A stretch of 64,000 nucleotides of DNA from an uncultured Prevotella sp. GTDB taxonomy: Bacteria; Bacteroidota; Bacteroidia; Bacteroidales; Bacteroidaceae. Shown piece by piece: positions 1-7,490 of the stretch. The position numbers and the translations under genes are program-made. A model generated the notes under the pieces. That model searched no databases, was not told where the DNA came from, and saw only the letters and a list, made by a program, of their open reading frames with translations. How positions within the stretch are numbered: position 1 is the stretch's first letter; each line of letters starts with the position of its first letter. The stretch lies in NCBI GenBank assembly GCA_900317405.1, contig ONGP01000005.1:1-64000 (forward strand), in the 5' to 3' direction.

Positions 1-39
1 TTGAAATGTTAAAATGCAAAAGTTGTTGAGATATAGAGT

Positions 40-146
40 GAGAGATGACATGAGAGATTAGGGAGAGATGAGGGAGGGATTCTGACAATCTCTCATCGCT
101 CGAATCCCCTGTGTTTATGCGGGTCTTGAGAGATTTGGTGAGAGAT
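40..146. repeat. Phased GAGAGAT direct repeats
   Basis: The heptamer GAGAGAT occurs at 40-46, 52-58, 63-69, 128-134 and 140-146. Within each cluster the copies are 11-12 bp apart, about one helical turn. An inverted relative (ATCTCTC) lies near 89-96. The stretch is purine-rich and I see no gene in it. Phased short repeats can be protein-binding sites, but no function is shown here. Confidence 0.5.
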
Positions 147-188
147 GATAGAATTTTTGTTGAATTCTATATTAAAATAGGTTTTTAT

Positions 189-387
189 GTTCGAACCATG
201 TCTATGAGTTGTTCGAATTATGTCTTCAAGTTGTTCGAATCGTGGTTACAAGGTGTTCGACTGATGCTATCAAGGTGTTCGCCTGAGTCCTTAGGGGGTA
301 TTCCCTTCGGTGGAACACCTTGTTCCCAACGTGGGAACGGTTCATTCCCAACGTGGGAACAACTCATTCCCTAGGTGGGAATTTTCG
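189..387. repeat. Diverged 22-bp tandem repeat array, nine units
   Basis: Nine consecutive units start at 189, 211, 233, 255, 277, 300, 322, 344 and 366. All are 22 bp except the fifth, which is 23 bp. Units 1-5 begin with GTTCG. Units 6-9 begin with RTTCCC, and units 7-9 carry a palindrome of the type TTCCCAACGTGGGAA. The period is about two helical turns and is not a multiple of three, so coding is unlikely. No spacers alternate with repeats, so it is not a CRISPR array. It lies downstream of the susD terminator and its role is unknown. Confidence 0.75.
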
Positions 388-406
388 CCAGCGAACATAA
401 AGAAAA

Positions 407-437
407 TCGGGCGGTAGATGTTTCCATCTCCGCCCGA
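407..437 (-). terminator. Terminator after susD
   Basis: The arms 408-420 and 425-436 (GC-rich core GGGCGG/CCGCCC) pair with one bulged base around a four-base loop. On the minus strand, transcription leaving susD meets this stem about 20 bp after the stop codon, followed by a T-rich stretch (complement of 401-407). There is also a T run on the plus side at 440-444, so it may work in both directions. Confidence 0.75.
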
Positions 438-457
438 AGTTTTTGGGATATTATTAA

Positions 458-2044
458 TCAGTATTTATTCTGCTCTACTGGCATGATACGACGACGCTTA
501 TCGAAGTTTGCATCGGGGAATCCCTGATAATGAGGGAAGAACTCGTCCTCGAAGTGACCGAAGCGAATCATATCGTTACGACGCCAGTTCTCATCGAAGA
601 ACTCACGGCCACGCTCCTGATAGATCTCATCGAGTGTAGGTTCTGCTGCAATCTCTGGTGCACCAGCGTAAGCACGAATCTGATTGAAGAGATCTTTAGC
701 ACCAGCCTGTCCTGTGCGTACAAGTGCCTCGGCCTTCATCATCAAGATATCAGCATAACGGAAGATGGGCACATCGTTTGACTGGTTACGACCATTGTTA
801 TATTCTGCTGGGGTGGTATACCATTTAATAGAGTGGCAGCCCTGCTGGATGGCATTATCGTCATTACCAACGTCAATAGTGTTGTCTTTCTTAACCAGCG
901 TAATGTCCTCTGTGAAATGAACCTGCTTGTTGTTATACATGAATGGCTCAGAAGTTGGCTTAAGAGTCTTTGGATCGCGAATGTAAACGTCACCACGCAA
1001 GATGCATAGGTTACGGATGTCACCATCGAGACAGAACAACTTAGCAAACTCAGGAGTTACAACCATATTACCACCAAACGACTGTGTAAACTTGTCTGAG
1101 AATCCATAATAATTAGGCACCAAGTTCTTCAACTGTTTGAAAGAACGAGGACGGGCATACTGCATTCCCTGTCGAGTAAGAGCATCATAAGGCATTGCAT
1201 AGATAAAGTCCTCAATCTGTGGACCATTATCATAAGAGAACTTGTGCAGATAGTCAACAGAACCAAGATTAAACTTGCCACTATTAATAATATCATCACA
1301 AACCTCAATACAAGCATCAAGCTTTGGATTGGCATCAGTTGCTGCATCATACTTGTCAACCGACTCTGCTGTATAAACAGCCCAGTTGATATAGAGTTTA
1401 GCCAGCAGAGCCTTAGCCATCCATTTGGTTGGCTTGCCATAGGTGTTCTCTGTTACGTCCTCAGTGAGCGAAGGAATAATATCAATAAGCTCACTCTCAA
1501 TCCACTCTGCTACTTCCTTACGTGGAGAGCGATTAACGACCTCACCCTCTGCAGGTATTTTTTCAAGAATTGGTGCATCACCAAAACAATCCATCAGAAT
1601 CCATGTAAAGTAGGCGCGCATAGCACGGGCTGGGGCTGTCATCTGTGTAGAAGCGCCACTACCCAAATCCTCAAGAATGGTATTTACCTTTGTGATACCA
1701 GAAGTTACGTCTGAGTACCAGTCAACAGCTTCGTCAGTAGCTCTACTATCATGAAGGGCTTGATGATGATAGGTTCCACTATCATAATAACCTCCATCGA
1801 AAGACAGAGCAGTAAATTCATCAGATGGAAGAGATTGAGCCTCCATATAACGACGACCAAGTGTTCCTGAAAGATGGAAATAAACGTCAGCCATCTTTGC
1901 TTCTACCATAATCATAGGATCTACACCAGAATTCTTACTGGGGTCGTATGTGTATTGAGAATCTGGATTAACATCCAAATTTGTACAGCTGGTAAGCGCT
2001 ACGGCAAACATGCCAGCTGCAAGAAATACTTTATTTAGTTTCAT
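458..2044 (-). CDS. SusD/RagB-like glycan-binding outer-membrane lipoprotein
   Basis: This 528-residue protein is a SusD-family lipoprotein. It would sit on the cell surface as the lid of a SusC channel and bind oligosaccharides before import. The N-terminus has a lipoprotein signal ending in LTSC, with the lipidated cysteine near residue 20, followed by LDVNPDSQ, typical of the family. The C-terminal part has the usual RagB/SusD features: RYADILMMKAEALVRTG, then QIRAYAGAPE and ERGREFFDENWRRNDMIRFG. Length is normal for the family. It lies 31 bp downstream of the SusC gene on the same strand, so they form a pair. Substrate cannot be read from the sequence; the neighbouring GH28, GH127/146 and GH51 genes suggest pectin or arabinan fragments (inference). 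Confidence 0.95.
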   Translation of the reverse strand: MKLNKVFLAAGMFAVALTSCTNLDVNPDSQYTYDPSKNSGVDPMIMVEAKMADVYFHLSGTLGRRYMEAQSLPSDEFTALSFDGGYYDSGTYHHQALHDSRATDEAVDWYSDVTSGITKVNTILEDLGSGASTQMTAPARAMRAYFTWILMDCFGDAPILEKIPAEGEVVNRSPRKEVAEWIESELIDIIPSLTEDVTENTYGKPTKWMAKALLAKLYINWAVYTAESVDKYDAATDANPKLDACIEVCDDIINSGKFNLGSVDYLHKFSYDNGPQIEDFIYAMPYDALTRQGMQYARPRSFKQLKNLVPNYYGFSDKFTQSFGGNMVVTPEFAKLFCLDGDIRNLCILRGDVYIRDPKTLKPTSEPFMYNNKQVHFTEDITLVKKDNTIDVGNDDNAIQQGCHSIKWYTTPAEYNNGRNQSNDVPIFRYADILMMKAEALVRTGQAGAKDLFNQIRAYAGAPEIAAEPTLDEIYQERGREFFDENWRRNDMIRFGHFEDEFFPHYQGFPDANFDKRRRIMPVEQNKY

Positions 2045-2075
2045 AATGCTTGAATCTTATTAAATGATAATAACT

Positions 2076-5000
2076 TTATTTCTTCTTGCCATCGCCAAAG
2101 TTAATCTTCACACCAACCATGAAGGTACGTGCGTGTGGGAAACGACTCCAACGGTAGTCGATACCTGGGTCGATACCACCAAGGTTAACCTCAGGATCGA
2201 GTCCCTTGTAGTTGGTGATAGTAAGAAGGTTGTTAGCTGTACCATAGAGGGTAAGATCCTGGATCCAGTTGTCGAAACAGTTGCGGAAAGTGTAGCTCAA
2301 TGAGAGCGACTGCAGACGGATGTAAGTTCCCTTCTCGATATAGCGATCTGATGGCAGAGAGCCAGAAGCATCGCCAGCGGGGTTAGACAAGAACTCCTTC
2401 AGTACATTCTTACCGTCAGAGAACAACTGTGCACTGGTGTAGTGAGCACGTGGGCTGTTGTAAACATCATTACCGAATACACCAGTAATAAAGGCGTTCA
2501 AACTCCAATCCTTATAGGTCAGGGTATTGTTCCAACCAGCATTCAGCTTAGGCTGAGCGCAACCTGTGATAGCACGATCTTTTACACTAGGATTGTTGGT
2601 AGTTTCACCAGTCTTATTTCCATTCTCATCAAGAACGTAATACTCAGAGCGTTCAATAATATTTCCATCAGAATCTGTACGTTTCACTGTACCTGCATAC
2701 AAATAGGTGTAGAATGTACCAATAGGTTGTCCTTCCATAATGCGTTGTGTCCATCCGTTTCCAGCAACACCAGCTACGTCAGGATCACCCTGAGTCAGGT
2801 TAGTTGTATGATAGGTCTCGTTCTGCATTTTGTCAACTCTGTTCTTATTGTGCGACAGGTTGATAGTGGTGCTCCATGTAAAGTTCTTAGTACGAACAGG
2901 AACGGCATTAATCGAGAACTCAATACCCTTATTGGTCATCTCACCCACATTGGCATCCATATAACCGTATACATGTTCTGTAGTAGAAACAGGATAGCCC
3001 CAGATAAGATCCTTAGTTTTCTTATTATAAACCTCGATAGTACCATTAATGCGGCCTCTCAAGAAAGCAAAGTCCAAACCGATGTTCAACATCGATGTTG
3101 ATTCCCACTTCAAATCAGGGTTAGCGTTCTTGGTAGCTGCATATGTACGATAGGTCTTACCATCATAGGTAAATGTACCAGAAGCTCCATAAGTTTCGTA
3201 TGAAGAATAAATATCAAAGCCCATAGCATTACCTGATACACCATAACCAGCACGCAACTTCAGGTTATCAAAAATCTTCTGATCCTTCATGAAGCTTTCC
3301 TCTGTAATATTCCAAGCAGCAGATACTGATGGGAAGGTACCCCAGCGGTTGTTCTTACCAAATACTGAAGAACCATCACGACGAATAGTAGCCTGCAGCA
3401 TGTAGCGGCCATCGAACGAGTAGTTAGCACGTCCGTAGAACGAGATATTCTTTACATTCTCAACATAGCCACTTGATACAGAGTTCTGAACACCGAGAAT
3501 AGTCTGTGCATACGACATATTATACCATGTCAGGTCATCATTATAGTACCCCTCAACACTCAGGCCGAAACCATCATTGTTCTTTTTCTTCTCCCAAGTA
3601 TAACCGGCCATCAGGTCAATCTTGTGCTTACCAGCAGTAAAGCCATAGTTCAGATAGGTCTCAAAGGTCTGCTCGTAACCAAAATAGGTATTGCGGCTGG
3701 CCTGACCATTCTTATTACCAACACCCTCAATCTGAGAATCGCGAGTATTGTATGCACTATATGTGCTCTGATAGTTGCTCCAAGAATAGTTTACATTCCA
3801 AAGGAGGCCCTTCAGAATCTCAAGAGTGGCCTTACCGATAAACTGGTTACGCTTCCAGATGGTCTCCGATGTATTCTCTTCCATCAGAGCCAATGGGTTG
3901 TAGTTCTTTGATCCCTTACCAATTGACCAAGTTCCATCAGCTTCTCTGATAGGATTGGTTGGCGAGTAGTAGTTCATCGCATCGAGTACAGAAGCACCCT
4001 TGTCACTTGTAGGCACACCAAAGTGCTTACCATACATAGCATTCACACTCAGCGACAGAGTGAGGCGATCTTTCAATGTCTTAGTAGAAACAAGCGAACG
4101 TAAATTGAAACGATCCATACCCGTCATCTTAATAACACCTTCACGCTTCATCAGGTTACCACTAATCATATAGTTGGTACGACCATTTCCACCAGTAATA
4201 CCTAAGTTATGATTATGGCTAATACCAGTACGCAGCACTTCCTTCTGCCAATCAACATTTGCGCCTCCATCCTTCAGAGTAACACCATTCTTCGAGGCAT
4301 ACTGGCGCAACTCGTCGGCTGTGCATACATCATACTTCTTCAGGATATTGTCGAATGCCACATAACCATTATAAGTTACATTGGTTCTATCCTCACCACC
4401 CTTCTTAGTTGTGATGATGATTACACCGTTGGCAGCCTTAGAACCATAGATAGCGGTAGCAGTAGCGTCGCGCAGTACGTCGATGCTCTCAATATCATCG
4501 GGCGAAACGATAGAAATATCAACACCTGGAATACCATCAACTACATAGTAAGGTGACATAGCTCCTGAACGCAGTGTAGAGGCACCACGAAGCGTGATGG
4601 TTGGAGAGCCGTTAGGGTCGGCTGTTGAAGATACAACCAGTCCGGGCACCTTACCCTGCAACATCTGTCCAGGGTCGGTGAACACACCACGGTTCAGGTC
4701 TTCAGCTTTTACGGTGGTGATAGACGAGGTAACGTCCTTGCGGCGCATAGTACCGTAACCTACTACAACAACCTCGTTCAGCACCTTGTTGTCCTCTTCG
4801 AGAGTTACCTTCATGCCGTTGGCGGCTGGAAGTGTCTGAGGATTGTAGCCTACATAAGAGAATGTAAGCTTGGCACCCTGTTTTACTGTAAGTGTAAAGT
4901 TACCGTCAAAGTTGGTAACTACACCATTGTTGGTTCCTGCCTCCAGAACGCTTACGCCAATCAGAGGCTCACCTGTTGCATCCAGTACAGTACCTGACAC

Positions 5001-5096
5001 CTTGTTCTGTGCCATCATCACTGCACTGCACAACAAAAAGAACACGAAGAACATTGCCTTCTGAGTTCCGTGCTTGAGATTTAGGATCTTTTGCAT
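2076..5096 (-). CDS. SusC/RagA-like TonB-dependent glycan transporter
   Basis: This 1006-residue protein is a SusC-type outer-membrane receptor that imports oligosaccharides using TonB energy. After a signal peptide ending about residue 29 (SAVMMAQ) comes a carboxypeptidase-regulatory-like domain (NKVSGTVLDATGEPLIGVSV, with FDGNFTL and LTFSYVGY). The Ton-box region NEVVVVGYG follows at about 107-115. Next are the plug domain (LRGASTLRSG, YVVDGIPG, IESIDVLRDATATAIYGSKAANGVIIITTKKG) and a long beta-barrel ending in GVKINFGDGKKK. Length fits SusC proteins. It is 42 bp downstream of the GH28 gene and 31 bp upstream of susD, so the three are probably one operon read from the promoter at 6500-6493. 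Confidence 0.96.
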   Translation of the reverse strand: MQKILNLKHGTQKAMFFVFFLLCSAVMMAQNKVSGTVLDATGEPLIGVSVLEAGTNNGVVTNFDGNFTLTVKQGAKLTFSYVGYNPQTLPAANGMKVTLEEDNKVLNEVVVVGYGTMRRKDVTSSITTVKAEDLNRGVFTDPGQMLQGKVPGLVVSSTADPNGSPTITLRGASTLRSGAMSPYYVVDGIPGVDISIVSPDDIESIDVLRDATATAIYGSKAANGVIIITTKKGGEDRTNVTYNGYVAFDNILKKYDVCTADELRQYASKNGVTLKDGGANVDWQKEVLRTGISHNHNLGITGGNGRTNYMISGNLMKREGVIKMTGMDRFNLRSLVSTKTLKDRLTLSLSVNAMYGKHFGVPTSDKGASVLDAMNYYSPTNPIREADGTWSIGKGSKNYNPLALMEENTSETIWKRNQFIGKATLEILKGLLWNVNYSWSNYQSTYSAYNTRDSQIEGVGNKNGQASRNTYFGYEQTFETYLNYGFTAGKHKIDLMAGYTWEKKKNNDGFGLSVEGYYNDDLTWYNMSYAQTILGVQNSVSSGYVENVKNISFYGRANYSFDGRYMLQATIRRDGSSVFGKNNRWGTFPSVSAAWNITEESFMKDQKIFDNLKLRAGYGVSGNAMGFDIYSSYETYGASGTFTYDGKTYRTYAATKNANPDLKWESTSMLNIGLDFAFLRGRINGTIEVYNKKTKDLIWGYPVSTTEHVYGYMDANVGEMTNKGIEFSINAVPVRTKNFTWSTTINLSHNKNRVDKMQNETYHTTNLTQGDPDVAGVAGNGWTQRIMEGQPIGTFYTYLYAGTVKRTDSDGNIIERSEYYVLDENGNKTGETTNNPSVKDRAITGCAQPKLNAGWNNTLTYKDWSLNAFITGVFGNDVYNSPRAHYTSAQLFSDGKNVLKEFLSNPAGDASGSLPSDRYIEKGTYIRLQSLSLSYTFRNCFDNWIQDLTLYGTANNLLTITNYKGLDPEVNLGGIDPGIDYRWSRFPHARTFMVGVKINFGDGKKK

Positions 5097-5138
5097 AATT
5101 ATTAATTAAAAGTTAGTATAAAAGAAATAATTTATTTT

Positions 5139-6461
5139 TTATTGCACGTTTACAGTAGCGTTTTCTGTCACCAGAGGAACCTTCATGGCTTTCATTGCTT
5201 TCAGGTCGGCCTGTATAAAGCCCTCGCCCTTGCATGGACGCTTGTCCATGCTTCGTGGTCCGTTGCCCAACAGACGTACGCGTACATTATTAAAGAAGAT
5301 GTCACTAACCTTGCCAGCTACGTCGCCGCCTACAAAGCAGCCGTTCTCACTGGTTGCAGTGATGTTGTTGAAGTAGATACGGCTAACCTCACCGCACTTG
5401 CCCTCAATCTGTCCCTTGGGGAATCGCCAGTTGGCATCCTTATGATTGCCGTTGGCACGTGGATAGCTGGTAACGTAGATCGGCTCTGCCTTTCCCCACC
5501 ATACATCGCTCCACAGGCGACAATCCAGTTGGATATTCGAGAAAACAACATCTGTCACGGTGCCCTCGTCGCGATTCTGTATACCCAGACCGCGGTTTGA
5601 ACCTGTGATGATGCAGTTGTCGAATACAACATTATATATAGAGTCCATATTCTCGCTGCCAATCTTGATGGCACACGAGCGAGAAGACATTACGCAGTTA
5701 GTAACGGTGATGTCGTGACAAGAGCCATACTGCTCGAACTCTCTACGATTCTTCAGGCAGATGCAGTCGTCGCCACTGGTGATGTGGCAGTTGGCTATGC
5801 GTACATTCTTAGAGTGATCCAGGTCGATGCCATCGCCATTGCGTATTTTCAGGTTGTTAAGCAGATTGATCCCCTCAATGACTGCCTCGTTGCAACCAAT
5901 GAGATGAACTGTCCAATAAGCGCCCTCCTTGATAGTAACATCGCGGATGGTAAGATTGCGCACATCAGTAAGAGTAAGCACATGCGGACGTGGGTCGAAA
6001 GCCTGATCAGCCAGTGGCTTCAGCTCGTAGCTGTCGCTTAGTTCAGCTCCCATAAATGCTATGCCATTGCCATGAATGGTGCCTTTACCAGCGATGCTGA
6101 TGTTCTCGGCATGATTGGCATAGAGCCACAACATACCCTCGCCTCTGTTTTCGCCAAAGGCACTCTGGTGGTAAATACTTTCATCGGGGTTGGCTTTCAG
6201 CGTGGCTGTAGCTTCAAGATAAAGCTCAACATTACTCTTCAGCTCGATAGGTCCGGCCAGGAATGTATGATTACGTGGCAAAAGCACTCGGCCGCCACCT
6301 TCCTGCGAACAACGATCGATAGTACGTTGTATTGCTTGGGCATCGTCTGTGATACCATTACCAATAGCTCCTGCTGCCGTCACATCGTAAACCGTCTGTG
6401 CCGCTGATGACATGACTGTCAACCATAGCAGACATATCTGCAAGAATATCTTTTTTGACAT
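5139..6461 (-). CDS. GH28 polygalacturonase-like enzyme
   Basis: A 440-residue exported glycoside hydrolase of family GH28, which hydrolyses galacturonan or rhamnogalacturonan backbones of pectin. It has a signal peptide ending around SSAAQ, then the pectate-lyase-like start YDVTAAGAIGNGITDDAQAI and repeating beta-helix turns. The catalytic acids are visible: NGDGID (D210) and SGDDCICLK (D231, D232). A CAIKIGSE stretch matches the family's substrate-binding RIK region, with Ala in place of Arg. Signal type suggests the periplasm. It is the first gene of the minus-strand operon and is divergent from the pfkB-GH127-GH51 operon. Whether it is an endo- or exo-enzyme cannot be told. Confidence 0.92.
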   Translation of the reverse strand: MSKKIFLQICLLWLTVMSSAAQTVYDVTAAGAIGNGITDDAQAIQRTIDRCSQEGGGRVLLPRNHTFLAGPIELKSNVELYLEATATLKANPDESIYHQSAFGENRGEGMLWLYANHAENISIAGKGTIHGNGIAFMGAELSDSYELKPLADQAFDPRPHVLTLTDVRNLTIRDVTIKEGAYWTVHLIGCNEAVIEGINLLNNLKIRNGDGIDLDHSKNVRIANCHITSGDDCICLKNRREFEQYGSCHDITVTNCVMSSRSCAIKIGSENMDSIYNVVFDNCIITGSNRGLGIQNRDEGTVTDVVFSNIQLDCRLWSDVWWGKAEPIYVTSYPRANGNHKDANWRFPKGQIEGKCGEVSRIYFNNITATSENGCFVGGDVAGKVSDIFFNNVRVRLLGNGPRSMDKRPCKGEGFIQADLKAMKAMKVPLVTENATVNVQ

Positions 6462-6492
6462 TTATTATATTAGCAGTAACGAATAATCGGTG

Positions 6493-6500
6493 CAAAGATA
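6493..6500 (-). promoter_or_regulatory. TAnnTTTG promoter box for the GH28-susC-susD operon
   Basis: On the minus strand the octamer reads TATCTTTG, the Bacteroidetes primary sigma factor -7 consensus. It is 31 bp upstream of the GH28 start and shares a 129-bp divergent intergenic region with the plus-strand box at 6543-6550. Confidence 0.65.
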
Positions 6501-6542
6501 GTATAATTTCCGAATAATACAAAAAAATAACAAAAAAAATGT

Positions 6543-6550
6543 TATCTTTG
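6543..6550 (+). promoter_or_regulatory. TAnnTTTG promoter box for the pfkB-GH127-GH51 operon
   Basis: TATCTTTG lies 40 bp upstream of the start codon of the kinase gene and is preceded by a very A-rich stretch. It is divergent from the box at 6493-6500, so a regulator bound between them could serve both operons. Confidence 0.65.
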
Positions 6551-6590
6551 CAGGCGAAATAAAGAAAATATTCAATCAGAAGTCGAAAAA

Positions 6591-7475
6591 ATGACAGATA
6601 TCTGCTGTATCGGACATATAACTCGCGATAGGATTATTACGACAAATCCCCCTGCGACAACCCATTGCGCAGGAGGTTCGGCCTACTATATGGCTTGGGC
6701 GATAGAGGCATTGCCGCGCGATGTAGATTTCCATATGATAACCTCTGTGAATAGCGAGGTTATGCCTGAGGTGGAAAAGTTGCGCCAGGCAGGCATTCGT
6801 GTCACAGCATTCGAGAGCGATACTAATGTGTTCTTTGAGAATAAGTATGGCACTAATATGGACAATCGCACCCAGCGTGTGTTGTCAAAATCGAATCCGT
6901 TTACACTTGAACAGTTAAAGGACGAACAGGCACGAGTATATCATCTTGGCACATTGTTGGCAGATGACTTTGCCCCAGAGATAGTAGAATACCTGGCCAC
7001 CAAAGGCGATGTGAGCATAGATGTTCAGGGATATCTGCGCGAGGTGGTAGGCGAGGAGGTGCGTGCCTGCGAGTGGACTGACAAGTTGCGCCTGCTTAAG
7101 CATACAGCTATACTGAAGGTAAACGAGTGGGAATGTCTGACGCTAACAGGTATTACTGACCCTCGCGAGGCTGCACAGCAGATACACGAATGGGGTGTGC
7201 GCGAGGTAATCGTGACGCTAGGCGGTGGCGGATCAATGATATTTGCCGACGGTAAGTTCTATGAGACTCCTGCCTATCAGCCAGCAAAACTTGTAGATGC
7301 TACAGGCTGTGGTGATACATATAGTGCAGGTTATCTATATGCTCGCGCCAAGGGTATGAGCTATGATGAGAGCGGAAAGTTTGCAGCTGCTATGTGTACC
7401 CTGAAACTTGAGCATACTGGACCATTTACACATAATATAGAAGATGTGTACCAGATAATAAGGAATAATCAATAA
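6591..7475 (+). CDS. PfkB-family sugar or nucleoside kinase
   Basis: A 294-residue cytoplasmic kinase of the PfkB/ribokinase family, which transfers phosphate from ATP to a sugar or nucleoside hydroxyl. The N-terminal CCIGHITRD and GGSAYYMAWA match the family start. The C-terminal signature DATGCGDTYSAGYL carries the catalytic aspartate D242 and the anion-hole glycines. The substrate is not evident. As first gene of an operon with two arabinan-cleaving enzymes (next gene 15 bp away), a role in phosphorylating a released sugar or its derivative is plausible, but that is inference only. Confidence 0.88.
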   Translation: MTDICCIGHITRDRIITTNPPATTHCAGGSAYYMAWAIEALPRDVDFHMITSVNSEVMPEVEKLRQAGIRVTAFESDTNVFFENKYGTNMDNRTQRVLSKSNPFTLEQLKDEQARVYHLGTLLADDFAPEIVEYLATKGDVSIDVQGYLREVVGEEVRACEWTDKLRLLKHTAILKVNEWECLTLTGITDPREAAQQIHEWGVREVIVTLGGGGSMIFADGKFYETPAYQPAKLVDATGCGDTYSAGYLYARAKGMSYDESGKFAAAMCTLKLEHTGPFTHNIEDVYQIIRNNQ

Positions 7476-7490
7476 AAAACTAATAGAATT

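Noticed and set aside
111..374. Open frame of 87 codons across the 22-bp array
   Set aside because: The array period is not a multiple of three, the translation has no recognisable domain, and no promoter box precedes it.
189..387. Possible CRISPR array
   Set aside because: Units are contiguous, diverged and without spacers, and no cas genes are present.
2442..3101. Plus-strand open frame of 219 codons within susC
   Set aside because: Antisense to a strongly supported SusC gene, with no domain signal.
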